Positions 43,222 to 51,711 of a DNA stretch of 64,000 nucleotides are shown here, piece after piece (position 1 is the stretch's first letter; every line of letters begins with the position of its first letter). The stretch lies in contig CAVCMG010000011.1 in assembly GCA_963603285.1 (NCBI GenBank), positions 23,357 to 87,356 on the forward strand, given 5' to 3'. A program made the translations under genes and the position numbers. The stretch comes from UBA11957 sp963603285. GTDB taxonomy: Bacteria; Bacillota; Clostridia; Lachnospirales; Lachnospiraceae. A model generated the notes under the pieces. That model ran no database searches. It was not told where the DNA came from and worked only from the letters and a program-made list of their open reading frames with translations.

Positions 43222-43255
43222 AAGCGGGGCACCGGATCATTCCGGTGTCCCGCTT
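43222..43255. terminator. bidirectional terminator between convergent genes
   Basis: Arms AAGCGGGGCACCGGA and TCCGGTGTCCCGCTT pair over 15 bp with one wobble. The stem includes the stop codon of the response regulator gene on the minus strand and follows the beta-helix gene on the plus strand. Confidence 0.75.
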
Positions 43256-43998
43256 CTGTATTCAAGGGGGCTTACCCCTGTATATTTTTTAAAGATACGA
43301 CTGAAATATCCCTGTTCCGGATAGCCGACAGTCTCACCAATCTGGCGTACAGAGAGCTCCGGATTATGGGTCAGAAGCTGCTGGGCTTTCTGCATGCGCA
43401 GGTTGATGATATATTTGTTCGGTGAAGTATTGTACTGCTGATAAAAGATCTTGGTCAGATAGCTGGAGCTGTAATGCAGCTGGGAAGCGATCTGGTTCAG
43501 ATTGATTTCTTCATTATAGTGATGCTGGAGATATTGCATGATCTCCTCTGCGACCTGTTCGGATGTTTTATGTTCGGAATCCCCGATAAAAGCAGCGGAA
43601 TCCTCGGCATTACGAGCTATGAGCTTTTGTTTGACCTTGTGCAGGGCTTTTTCCAGTTCCTCCGGTTCTACCGGCTTTAACAGATAGTCAGATACCTGCA
43701 GGCGGATCGCACTGCGGGCGTATTCAAAGTCGGAAAAACCGCTGGTGATAATAAATTCCATTTCTGGAAACTGTTCCCTCGCCTTTTCGATCAGCTCAAT
43801 ACCACCCATCACGGGCATACGGATATCACTGATCACGATGTCAGGGTGTTTCTCACAGATCAGTTTAAGGGCCTGGCTGCCGGTCTGGGCAGTGGCCACA
43901 ACATTAAAATCCGGGCAAAACCGTTCTACCTTTTTGACCAGGCTGTTGAGCTGCAGCTCTTCATCCTCAGCAATAAGGATCTTATACTGTGTTGCCAT
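43237..43998 (-). CDS. YesN-type response regulator (receiver + AraC HTH)
   Basis: 253 residues. Receiver domain about 1-120 (AEDEELQ near 9, phospho-acceptor Asp in IVISDIRMP near 56, Lys in LLKPVE near 106) and an AraC-type DNA-binding domain about 150-250 (NLNQIASQLHYSSSYLTKIF, SVRQIGETVGYPEQGYFSRIF). The start at 43998 has CGGAGGAA upstream; a frame from 44028 is not needed. It diverges from the sugar isomerase gene. Its usual partner is a YesM-type kinase; one lies 4 kb away at 48135. Confidence 0.93.
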   Translation of the reverse strand: MATQYKILIAEDEELQLNSLVKKVERFCPDFNVVATAQTGSQALKLICEKHPDIVISDIRMPVMGGIELIEKAREQFPEMEFIITSGFSDFEYARSAIRLQVSDYLLKPVEPEELEKALHKVKQKLIARNAEDSAAFIGDSEHKTSEQVAEEIMQYLQHHYNEEINLNQIASQLHYSSSYLTKIFYQQYNTSPNKYIINLRMQKAQQLLTHNPELSVRQIGETVGYPEQGYFSRIFKKYTGVSPLEYRSGTPE

Positions 43999-44245
43999 AT
44001 AAATTCCTCCGCAAAACCGTAAATACAAATGTTATAAATTGTATATACCCCATATATCATACCATATTTTATGGAAAAAGCAAAAGAGCATATTCGTATA
44101 AACAGAGAGTTTCGGTTAAATGTATAAAAATCAGAGTCAAAAAAACAGAATAAAGGTCATATAAACCATACAAAAGTAATAGGAATAATAACGTATAAAT
44201 TGTACAAAATATACAAAAAACAGGAAAAAAGTACAAGCTATGCGT

Positions 44246-44264
44246 AAGATTAAAGAAGATTAAA
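44246..44264 (+). promoter_or_regulatory. tandem AAGATTAAA repeats upstream of the isomerase gene
   Basis: Two copies of AAGATTAAA, at 44246-44254 and 44256-44264, are spaced by exactly 10 bp. They lie 14 bp before a TATAAT (44278-44283) without a clear -35 box, the position expected for an AraC-type activator. The rest of the 344-bp spacer 43999-44342 is AT-rich; on the minus strand TACAAT at 44038-44043 is a possible -10 for the regulator gene. Confidence 0.5.
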
Positions 44265-44342
44265 ACCCGGAAGTATTTATAATAATACATAAGAACTGAC
44301 GAGGCCCCAACGGGGGATATAACAGAAAGCGAGGAAATTTTC

Positions 44343-45710
44343 ATGAAACAGAAAGCTATGGATGTAAAACTGATCGTAAAGCCGCTGGTTGGATGTCTGA
44401 CCCACACACATTTCTGGGAAGGCCCCTGCCGTGCCGGTCGTAAAGAGGATATGACGATCGAAGCAGAAACAAAGGCCGCTGACGAAGCCTTTGCAAGCTC
44501 TGTCAAAGCACTGGAAGGTGTAATCGATGAAGTACAGTTTATGGCTCCGATCGATGTACGTTACAATGAATCCTTTGTTGTAGAAAAAGATCTTTTTGAG
44601 AAAATCGGAGAAAATGTAGACGAGCTGGACTGCTTCTTATGCATGGGCTGGAGAATCCCGAAGCTGGAGCGCTACAACAAACCGGTGATCATCTGGCAGA
44701 ATGGTAATGAGGGTATCGATTTCGCTGCATACTGCCGTTCCATCGGTGTGGAAGCCTATGTAGCCATGGATCTGCAGGATGTCAATGAAATCGCACATAT
44801 TCTGTGGGTAAGAAAAGCCGTAAGAAATACCAGAGCACTGGTGCTCACCGCCGGTTCCCAGCCGACATTCGGTATCCAGAGTCTGATCCGCGATCCGGAG
44901 ATTCTGCGTCAGAAATATGGCTTTGAGGTGATCAAGCTTCCGTTTACTTCGATCTTTAAATATATGGATCAGATCACAGATGAAGAAGCAAAACCGATCG
45001 CAGATAAGATCATCAATGGATCCAAGGATACACAGGTTAATACCGACTGGTTCATCAACGATGTAAAATATTACCTGGCAGCAAAGAAGATGATGGATTT
45101 CTATGACTGCAACGCTTTCTCCACAGCCTGTCATGAGCTGTGTACCACAGAGATTCCGCAGAACCGGAAATTTACGCCCTGTATGTGCCATTCCCTGATG
45201 AAGGATGAAGGTATCCCGAGTGGCTGTGAGGAAGATCTGAACGCCCTGATGGCTATGCTGATCATGCAGTATGCAGCCAATCGTCCGGCATTTATGGGTA
45301 ATCCGAACCACGAAACAGATGAAATGCTCCGTATCCATCATGCCGTTCCGGCACTGTGCATGAATGGCTATGGAACAAAGCCGCTGGAATACAAGCTGTG
45401 GGCATTTACAGGACAGGGCTTTGGCGGAAAGCTGCAGGTGGATTTCACAGAAAACAAGGATGATTACGTTACACTGGGCCGTTTCAATCCGGCAGGCGAT
45501 ACGATGTGCATCAAGAAAGGTAAGGTTATCCGTTCGGAATATGCAGAGACATACTGCAGCCCGTACTATTATATCCAGATGGATGATGCGAGAGAGTATA
45601 TGCACAATCTGGCCGGCTTTGGACATCATCAGGTACTGATCTTTGGTGATTATACAAAGCTGATCAAGAAGATTGCAAAGGTGATGCACTTTAATATTCT
45701 GGAAGGATAA
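44343..45710 (+). CDS. L-fucose/L-arabinose isomerase-family protein
   Basis: 455 residues with the two-part fold of FucI/AraA-like isomerases: N-terminal Rossmann-like region (LVGCLTHTHFWEGPC, about 14-28; CFLCMGWRIPKLERYNKPVI, about 94-113) and a C-terminal catalytic part (CMCHSLMKDEGIPSGCEEDL, about 275-294; NPNHETDEMLRIHHA, about 318-332). It probably interconverts an aldose and ketose using a divalent metal. Specificity is unclear; it is divergent from the YesN regulator that may control it. It is followed 6 bp later by a class V aminotransferase gene. Confidence 0.83.
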   Translation: MKQKAMDVKLIVKPLVGCLTHTHFWEGPCRAGRKEDMTIEAETKAADEAFASSVKALEGVIDEVQFMAPIDVRYNESFVVEKDLFEKIGENVDELDCFLCMGWRIPKLERYNKPVIIWQNGNEGIDFAAYCRSIGVEAYVAMDLQDVNEIAHILWVRKAVRNTRALVLTAGSQPTFGIQSLIRDPEILRQKYGFEVIKLPFTSIFKYMDQITDEEAKPIADKIINGSKDTQVNTDWFINDVKYYLAAKKMMDFYDCNAFSTACHELCTTEIPQNRKFTPCMCHSLMKDEGIPSGCEEDLNALMAMLIMQYAANRPAFMGNPNHETDEMLRIHHAVPALCMNGYGTKPLEYKLWAFTGQGFGGKLQVDFTENKDDYVTLGRFNPAGDTMCIKKGKVIRSEYAETYCSPYYYIQMDDAREYMHNLAGFGHHQVLIFGDYTKLIKKIAKVMHFNILEG

Positions 45711-45716
45711 TAAGGT

Positions 45717-46907
45717 ATGATATATCTGAATAATGCGGCCACTTCCTGGCCGAAGCCTTCCTGTGTGGAAAAAGCAGTACAGGCGTGTCTTTTGGACACG
45801 CCTGCTTCGCAATTTCGGGGAGGCGCCGCCATATTGAAAAAGGATACGCAGCAGCAATGCCGGGAGGCTGTGGGAAGCCTTCTGGGAGTTGAAGACTGTG
45901 AACGGATCTTTTTTACCTCCGGGGCAACAGAGAGCCTGAATACGGTGCTGTGTGGTCTGGATTACGGAGACAGCGGCCAGAGTATTCTGGTGACACAGAC
46001 GGAGCATAACAGTGTGCTGCGACCGCTGATGAATGCACAGGCTGTCAGAGAACATCCGGCAGTGGTCGTCCCCTGCACAAAAACAGGGCGTGTTACAGAA
46101 GCATTTCTGGAACAGATATATGAAGAGGCCGTTAACCGGGGACAGAAGCCGTCGGCGCTTGTGGTGAATCACTGTTCCAATGTGACCGGTGCTGTGCAGG
46201 ATATGGAGATGGTCTCCCGGTTTGCCAGACAGCGGAGCCTTTTGCTGATCGTGGATGTTTCCCAGAGTGCCGGATGTATTCCGGTGGATGTAAAGGCATG
46301 GGATGCTGATGCGGTGATCTTTACCGGCCATAAAGGACTTCTGGGCATGCAGGGCATCGGCGGCTTTTATATCCGTCGGGGGCTTTCACTGAAACCGCTG
46401 AAGTATGGTGGAACAGGAAGAAACAGTGCGCAGCTCGTCTATCCGGACGGCGATTATGAATATGAAGTCGGCACACAGAATATGCCGGGCATCTGTTCTC
46501 TTCTGGCAGGTGTTACGTATATCCAGAAAACCGGTGTATATATGATCCAGCGCAAAGAAAAAAAGCTGATGGAGCTTTTATATAACGAACTCGGCCAGAC
46601 AGAAAACATAGAGCTGTACGGAAATATACAGGAATGCAGCGGCCCTGTCATGAGCCTGAATTTTTCCGGCTTAAAGGCTTCCGATGCAGCGTATATTCTG
46701 GAAAGCGGCTATGGCATCGTTGTGCGTGCAGGTCTGCATTGCTCTCCGCTGATCCATCAGGCCATGGGAACTGCAGACGGAGGCACAGTGAGGATCAGTA
46801 TTTCCTGGATGACCAGGGAAGAAGAGGTGCGAAGCTTTATTGAAGCGGCCCGTCAGATTGCAGCCAGTGTAGCCGGAAGATCAGATAAAAGCGAGGGTGT
46901 ACAGTGA
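45717..46907 (+). CDS. class V aminotransferase / cysteine desulfurase-like protein
   Basis: 396-residue PLP enzyme. The PLP Lys is in FTGHKGLLG (about 206), the active-site Cys in GLHCSPLIHQ (about 343), and NNAATSWPKP at the N-terminus is typical. The pattern is that of the desulfurase-like family often named EGO-type (TIGR01977), linked to sulfur or selenium handling in anaerobes. It overlaps the next small gene by 4 bp and appears co-transcribed with the isomerase upstream, an odd pairing that may only reflect operon layout. Confidence 0.88.
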   Translation: MIYLNNAATSWPKPSCVEKAVQACLLDTPASQFRGGAAILKKDTQQQCREAVGSLLGVEDCERIFFTSGATESLNTVLCGLDYGDSGQSILVTQTEHNSVLRPLMNAQAVREHPAVVVPCTKTGRVTEAFLEQIYEEAVNRGQKPSALVVNHCSNVTGAVQDMEMVSRFARQRSLLLIVDVSQSAGCIPVDVKAWDADAVIFTGHKGLLGMQGIGGFYIRRGLSLKPLKYGGTGRNSAQLVYPDGDYEYEVGTQNMPGICSLLAGVTYIQKTGVYMIQRKEKKLMELLYNELGQTENIELYGNIQECSGPVMSLNFSGLKASDAAYILESGYGIVVRAGLHCSPLIHQAMGTADGGTVRISISWMTREEEVRSFIEAARQIAASVAGRSDKSEGVQ

Positions 46908-47194
46908 AAATAATCGGAAAACAGCCGTCAAGGGAAAAATGTGCAGAGTCGGGATGGTTTGCGGTGGATTATCTGCTGGACGAAGCCATCGACCGGACAT
47001 TTATTTTAAAATTGCGGCCGCTGGGAAATTTTGTCTATCTGGATATGCTGAAACAGCCCTTTTTCAAGATAGAAAATGACTATTATGTGATAAAGGGTGT
47101 GCAGGGAAAGGATTATTTCCGCATGGCGGTTCATGGAAAACACGAAGAGGAGCTGCAAAGGCTGGAAAAATATCTGGATGAAACAGAGGAATAA
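46904..47194 (+). CDS. small conserved-looking protein of unknown function
   Basis: 96 residues, cytoplasmic, mixed alpha/beta composition (LRPLGNFVYLDMLKQPFFKI, about 38-57, then a Lys/Glu-rich C-terminal helix). No family recognised. The GTG start overlaps the stop of the aminotransferase gene (GTGA) and GAGGGTG serves as binding site, so the two are translationally coupled; it may assist that enzyme. The AraC regulator starts 2 bp after its stop. Confidence 0.75.
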   Translation: MKIIGKQPSREKCAESGWFAVDYLLDEAIDRTFILKLRPLGNFVYLDMLKQPFFKIENDYYVIKGVQGKDYFRMAVHGKHEEELQRLEKYLDETEE

Positions 47195-47196
47195 AC

Positions 47197-48078
47197 ATGA
47201 AGCTTAAACGGGATACAACTGCTCTTAACAAAGAATTCCCCTTTCAGATTTCCCGGGTGACACTGACACCGCAAAACAGTCATCCCGGCACGTGGCACTG
47301 GCACAGTTATTGTGAGATCACCTGTGTGCTGGAGGGAAAAGGAAATTACTTTGTTAATGATCAGGAATATACAATGGAAAAGGATGATATTATCATCTTT
47401 AATACTGTAGAACCGCATAGCTGGAATCTGATCGGCAAGGATATGGAGCTTCTGGTCATGATCTTTTCGCCCGAATTTGTGGCAGAAAAGATCAGTAGCT
47501 TTGACATGGAATACTTAAAGCCCTTTATAGAGCGGGGAAGTAATTTTAAGAACCGTGTCGGACGGGAAGATCCGCTGAATGCTGCGATCCGTGCCGGGAT
47601 ATATGAGAATTATCAGGAATGGCAGGAGCAGAAGGTCGGCTATCCGCTGATGATCAAGGCCAATGTACTGCGGATTCTGACCATGCTGATCCGGGTCTAT
47701 CAGGATGAGACAAAGTCCGATGAGATGCTGCGGGAAAAGAAAAATGCCATGAAACGCCTGGAGCAGGCCTTTGTATATATCAACGGGCATTACTGTGAAA
47801 AAATAACGCTGGAGGAGGTCGCGTCATCCGTCTATATGAGCGCCAACTATTTCTCTACCTATTTCAGAAAGGTAACCGGTGTGAATTTCAGTGAGTATCT
47901 GACCAGACTGCGTATCAATAAGGCCCGGGAAATGCTGCGGGATGAACAAAAGAACGTGACCCGCATTGCCATGGAATGTGGCTTTAACAATATTTCCAAT
48001 TTCTACAGACTGTACAAAAAATATGTGGGGAATCCTCCGGGAGAGGAAAAAGGAAAAAGCGAAAAGAACAAACCGTAA
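47197..48078 (+). CDS. AraC-family transcriptional regulator (cupin + HTH)
   Basis: 293 residues. An N-terminal cupin sensor (HPGTWHWHSYCEITCVLEG, about 29-47; EPHSWNLIG) and a C-terminal double HTH (about 190-285; ITLEEVASSVYMSANYFSTYF and VTRIAMECGFNNISNFYRLY). Such regulators usually respond to a sugar and activate transporter or hydrolase genes. It ends the operon begun by the isomerase and could regulate it or the second sugar importer at 50143. GAAACAGAGGAA precedes the ATG. Confidence 0.92.
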   Translation: MKLKRDTTALNKEFPFQISRVTLTPQNSHPGTWHWHSYCEITCVLEGKGNYFVNDQEYTMEKDDIIIFNTVEPHSWNLIGKDMELLVMIFSPEFVAEKISSFDMEYLKPFIERGSNFKNRVGREDPLNAAIRAGIYENYQEWQEQKVGYPLMIKANVLRILTMLIRVYQDETKSDEMLREKKNAMKRLEQAFVYINGHYCEKITLEEVASSVYMSANYFSTYFRKVTGVNFSEYLTRLRINKAREMLRDEQKNVTRIAMECGFNNISNFYRLYKKYVGNPPGEEKGKSEKNKP

Positions 48079-48088
48079 CAGACAGATG

Positions 48089-48126
48089 AAAATCCCGGTT
48101 GACTGGTGGCGTCAACCGGGATTTTT
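48089..48126. terminator. bidirectional terminator between convergent genes
   Basis: Perfect 15-bp stem (arms 48089-48103 and 48111-48125) with A- and T-runs at both sides, serving the AraC gene on the plus strand and the kinase gene on the minus strand. Confidence 0.9.
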
Positions 48127-48134
48127 CATGTTTC

Positions 48135-49922
48135 CTATGATTTTTTCAGCTTCCGGCCGATCGTGACGATCGCATGTCCGGCTTCAGTATTACCGATCTC
48201 AAAGATCATATCATCCCCGGCGTACAGATGCCAGCGCAGGTAAACATTTAAGGTACCCATACCGTTGATCTGCATCTCCGGAAGACCGAGAAGTCCTTCG
48301 GCGATATGTACACGCTCCCAGATCGTCTGCAGTGCTTCTTCGGAGAAGCCCTTACCGGAATCCATAACCTCGATGCGCCAGCTGTCTTCGGTCAGATAGC
48401 CGTAGATCGCAATGCCCCACGGCGGCTCGGAGTCGATACCGTATTTGATGGCATTTTCCACCAGCGGCTGGATGATCAGGCGCGGGATTTTTTCGTGCAG
48501 GATGGCCGGATCAATGTCGATCATGTAGTTCAGACTGCTCTGGTAGCGCACCTTCATGCAGTCGAGATACTGGTTGACATAGTTGATCTCATCCTCCACG
48601 GTTACGATATTCTCTGTATTGGTGATGTAACGCATGATCTTGGTCAGGTTGCGGCACATACGGATAACGTCATCCGACTGGTCGTTTTCCGCCAGTGCAA
48701 TGACACTGGCCAGAGAATTATAGTAAAAATGCGGGTTGATCTGCGACTGCAACGCCATACTTCGGGATTTGATCTCCTGCTTCCGGGTCTCAATCAGCTC
48801 ATCCATCGAAACCTTGAGCTTGGAGCGCATCTCGGAAAAGCTCTGGTTCAGTTCATACAGCTCCTTGTACTGGTAGCCCTGTGGTGTCGGCAGCTCCTTG
48901 TCCAGCGTTGCCAGTGCGGTTGCCTGGATTTCCTTCTGGAAATGCCGGATCGGGCGGATCAGCATGTGGGAAAGCAGATAGGAGAGCAGAAGACTTAAGA
49001 ATAAAAGTACGACACCAAGGCCGATCATCTGTCCAAGCATCTGATAAACCGGGGAGAGGATCTGGCTTTCCGGGATTGAAAGCACCAGTGTCCAGCCGGT
49101 ATAGCTGGAGACAGCGCTGGTAACGATTTCCCGCTGGCCGGTATCCGGATTATTAAAATAAGGTAAGGAATCCGTTGACTGCAAAGCATCATAATAGGAA
49201 AAGCTGGTTTCCTCATCCTCGTTGTACGGATAGATACAGGTGCCGTCAGCGGTATAAATATGTACGCTGAGCTCATCCTTGGCTTTATTCTGATAGGTAA
49301 TCACAGAACGAAAGATGCTCTTGCAGCGCAGGGCGGTCTCTACAACGCCGATCTGGTTGGAGTGGGAATCGCTGTAGGTACGGTACAGGGAAATATACAT
49401 TTCGGGGGAACCGGAATGTTTTCGCAGATAATAGGCACCGTATGGTTCACTTAAAACCTTCTGACCGCCGGTTTCCAGGATGTTGTCCACATAAGGATAA
49501 TCTCCGGTACGATAGCTGTCCCGGGTCGTCGTTTCGCCCACACGCAGGATATTGCCGTGAAAATCATAGAGATTGATCTGGTCAACCTTCAGATCTACGC
49601 CGTTGATCGTGGTACACAGGTCGGCAAAATCATCCAGCTTGACGGTGTTCAGATACAGCATCTTTTCGCCGAGCAGGTGACGAAGTGTGGAGCTGTAATT
49701 GATATTGATGGATACGGCGTCCATTTTTTCAATCTCGGCGTCAGTCTGTGCCTGAAAGGAAGACGCCTGGTTATCCAGGGACGTCAGCTCCTGAGAGACC
49801 AGTATATTGGACTGGTATCGGTAGAAGGCAATAATAAAAATCAGTAAGAACAGTATGGCCATACCGGCAAAGGTGGCAAAAAAGACGGTCTGGAGACGGA
49901 TCTGTCGGGCATGCTTCTTCAT
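48135..49922 (-). CDS. YesM-type sensor histidine kinase
   Basis: 595 residues. Two membrane helices (about 13-35 and 288-310) flank a large outside sensor domain of dCache type; a HAMP-like linker (LSHMLIRPIRHFQKEIQ) leads to His_kinase (SQINPHFYYNSLASV, phospho-acceptor His about 406) and HATPase (LVENAIKYGID, GKGFSEEAL, GMGTLNVYLRW). This family controls carbohydrate uptake together with YesN-type regulators. The start at 49922 is preceded by AGAGAG. It diverges from the sugar-binding protein gene at 50143. No regulator gene adjoins it; the nearest is at 43237. Confidence 0.93.
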   Translation of the reverse strand: MKKHARQIRLQTVFFATFAGMAILFLLIFIIAFYRYQSNILVSQELTSLDNQASSFQAQTDAEIEKMDAVSININYSSTLRHLLGEKMLYLNTVKLDDFADLCTTINGVDLKVDQINLYDFHGNILRVGETTTRDSYRTGDYPYVDNILETGGQKVLSEPYGAYYLRKHSGSPEMYISLYRTYSDSHSNQIGVVETALRCKSIFRSVITYQNKAKDELSVHIYTADGTCIYPYNEDEETSFSYYDALQSTDSLPYFNNPDTGQREIVTSAVSSYTGWTLVLSIPESQILSPVYQMLGQMIGLGVVLLFLSLLLSYLLSHMLIRPIRHFQKEIQATALATLDKELPTPQGYQYKELYELNQSFSEMRSKLKVSMDELIETRKQEIKSRSMALQSQINPHFYYNSLASVIALAENDQSDDVIRMCRNLTKIMRYITNTENIVTVEDEINYVNQYLDCMKVRYQSSLNYMIDIDPAILHEKIPRLIIQPLVENAIKYGIDSEPPWGIAIYGYLTEDSWRIEVMDSGKGFSEEALQTIWERVHIAEGLLGLPEMQINGMGTLNVYLRWHLYAGDDMIFEIGNTEAGHAIVTIGRKLKKS

Positions 49923-50084
49923 AAGGTAAAGTCTCTCTTTCCATACATAATAGGTAAAACATGGGTTGTTTTTCGGTGCTATCATATCACATTTTTTGCA
50001 AAAAAGTGTAAATTTGTGCGGTATTAGTTAAAAATATCCAAATTCCAAAACGAAAAGTGCATAGTCTTTGTGATATTGATGGAA

Positions 50085-50126
50085 TATAATAGGCTTACAT
50101 GAAACGAATGTTTACGGCAACGTAAA
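50085..50126 (+). promoter_or_regulatory. promoter and dyad of the second sugar ABC operon
   Basis: TATAAT at 50085-50090 lacks a good -35 (TAGTCT). Between it and the ribosome binding site lies the dyad TTTACGGCAACGTAAA (50111-50126), with 6-bp perfect arms and a 4-base centre, a likely repressor or activator site. Confidence 0.55.
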
Positions 50127-50142
50127 GAAGGAGGAAGAAAAC

Positions 50143-51555
50143 ATGAAAAGAAAAATGTTAAGCGCATTCCTTTGCCTGACAATGGTAACAGGTATGCTGG
50201 CCGGATGTGGAAGCGCATCTTCATCTGCAGCAGCAGAGACAAGTGGTTCATCTGCAACAAGCGAAGCAACGAGTGAAGCTTCCAGCACAGCAGATGCATC
50301 TGCAGCAGAAGATACCAGCGAAGCTACACAGGACTTCTCCGGTGAAGAGCTGAGTATCCTCGTATCCCAGGACTGGATGAATGACTGCTGGGATGATGTT
50401 ATTGCAAACTTCGAGGACAAATACGATGTAACGGTTGACCTGCAGACCATTCCGGCAGATCAGTATGACGATACACTCCAGACAAAGCTGACCACAGATT
50501 CCTGTGCAGATATCTTCTGGATCCAGTCTAACCCATTCGCTATCGATTCCGTAATCGTAGATCCGGATAAATACTGTATCGATATGACAGGCGAGTCCTG
50601 GCAGAGCGTAATTCCGGAAGCCAGACTTTCCTCTTGTATGTCCGGCGACAAGCTGTATGGTCTGCAGCTGTGGACAAACTCTCCGGAGTACGTTCTGGTA
50701 TACAACAAGACAATGTTTGATGAGCTCGGCATCACTGAGTTTCCGAAGACATACGCAGATCTGAAGGCTGCATGCGAGAAGATCGCCGCAATTGGTGTTA
50801 CACCGTGGTTCCTGGCTGGCTCTGAAGGCTGGGTACAGGCACTGGCATTCTTCCAGATCGGTGGTGTTTACGAAGAAGCACAGCCGGGTCTGTATGATGC
50901 TTTAAACAACAACACAGCTACATTCGCAGATAACGAGAAGATGCTGGAAGTTCTTGGTCAGTTCAAAGAGCTGTCTGATGCAGGATACCTTGGTGAGGAC
51001 TGGATCGGTGCTACAAACGCTAACCTGGACAACGACTTCGCAGACAGAAAGATTGCTATGGCAATGGCTAACCCGGGTGAGATCTCCGCTATCCAGGAAG
51101 CTGGCGCAGAAGATGAGTTCGGTATCGCTCTGATCCCGCTGGGTGACAACGATACATACCCGACCAACCCGGCCGGCCCGACCATGTTTGGTTACAAAGG
51201 TTCTGAGCATCCGGAACTGGTTAAAGAGTTCTTCAGATTCTGTACAACAACAGAGAGCCTGCAGTCCATCCTTGACAAACATACCAATTGGACAAACATC
51301 GCTGTAAACGACGAGAACGTAGAACAGCACTGGCTGCCGCAGGAAGAGGAGCTGATCAACAGCATCGATACTTCCAAACAGCAGACACCGGTTCTGCAGA
51401 CTGGTACAAAATACACCAACGATTCCTGGGGCAAGTTCTGTGAAGATATGATCGCATACTGCCAGGGCAGCATGGAAGCAAACGATGTTCTGAAGAACAT
51501 GGATTCCAACCGTGCAGACAGCGCTAGCGTAGCTGGTGATGAAAACTGGAAATAA
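50143..51555 (+). CDS. sugar ABC transporter substrate-binding lipoprotein
   Basis: 470-residue SBP_bac_1 family protein. Signal peptide with lipobox LAGC (Cys about residue 24), then a Ser/Ala/Thr/Glu-rich linker to about 65, then the binding domain (ELSILVSQDWMNDCWDDVIA). GGAGGAAG precedes the ATG. It is the first gene of a second CUT1 importer and is not closely alike in sequence to the one at 1841. It is divergent from the YesM-type kinase, which may control it. Confidence 0.94.
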   Translation: MKRKMLSAFLCLTMVTGMLAGCGSASSSAAAETSGSSATSEATSEASSTADASAAEDTSEATQDFSGEELSILVSQDWMNDCWDDVIANFEDKYDVTVDLQTIPADQYDDTLQTKLTTDSCADIFWIQSNPFAIDSVIVDPDKYCIDMTGESWQSVIPEARLSSCMSGDKLYGLQLWTNSPEYVLVYNKTMFDELGITEFPKTYADLKAACEKIAAIGVTPWFLAGSEGWVQALAFFQIGGVYEEAQPGLYDALNNNTATFADNEKMLEVLGQFKELSDAGYLGEDWIGATNANLDNDFADRKIAMAMANPGEISAIQEAGAEDEFGIALIPLGDNDTYPTNPAGPTMFGYKGSEHPELVKEFFRFCTTTESLQSILDKHTNWTNIAVNDENVEQHWLPQEEELINSIDTSKQQTPVLQTGTKYTNDSWGKFCEDMIAYCQGSMEANDVLKNMDSNRADSASVAGDENWK

Positions 51556-51585
51556 TAACTGAGAAACGCCTTTAAGGCAAACGAT

Positions 51586-51612
51586 ATGCCGGGGGCTTTA
51601 AGCCCCCGGTAT
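51586..51612 (+). other. stable hairpin between binding protein and permease genes
   Basis: CCGGGGGCTT and AAGCCCCCGG form a perfect 10-bp stem with a 1- to 3-nt loop and no T-run after it. Such stems commonly protect the binding-protein mRNA and reduce permease expression; a small palindrome GCCTTTAAGGC lies just before it. Confidence 0.7.
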
Positions 51613-51711
51613 AACTTTGTACTGACGATACTGCGAAAAGGCAAGAGGTTCGCAGGTCAGGTGTTTTTGTAACTGTTGACCCGAATAACCCTGAAAAGAG
51701 GTACATACTAC

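Noticed and set aside
44637..46331. 564-codon open frame on the minus strand
   Set aside because: It is antisense to two well-recognised plus-strand genes, has an implausible Cys/His/Ile-rich composition and no ribosome binding site.
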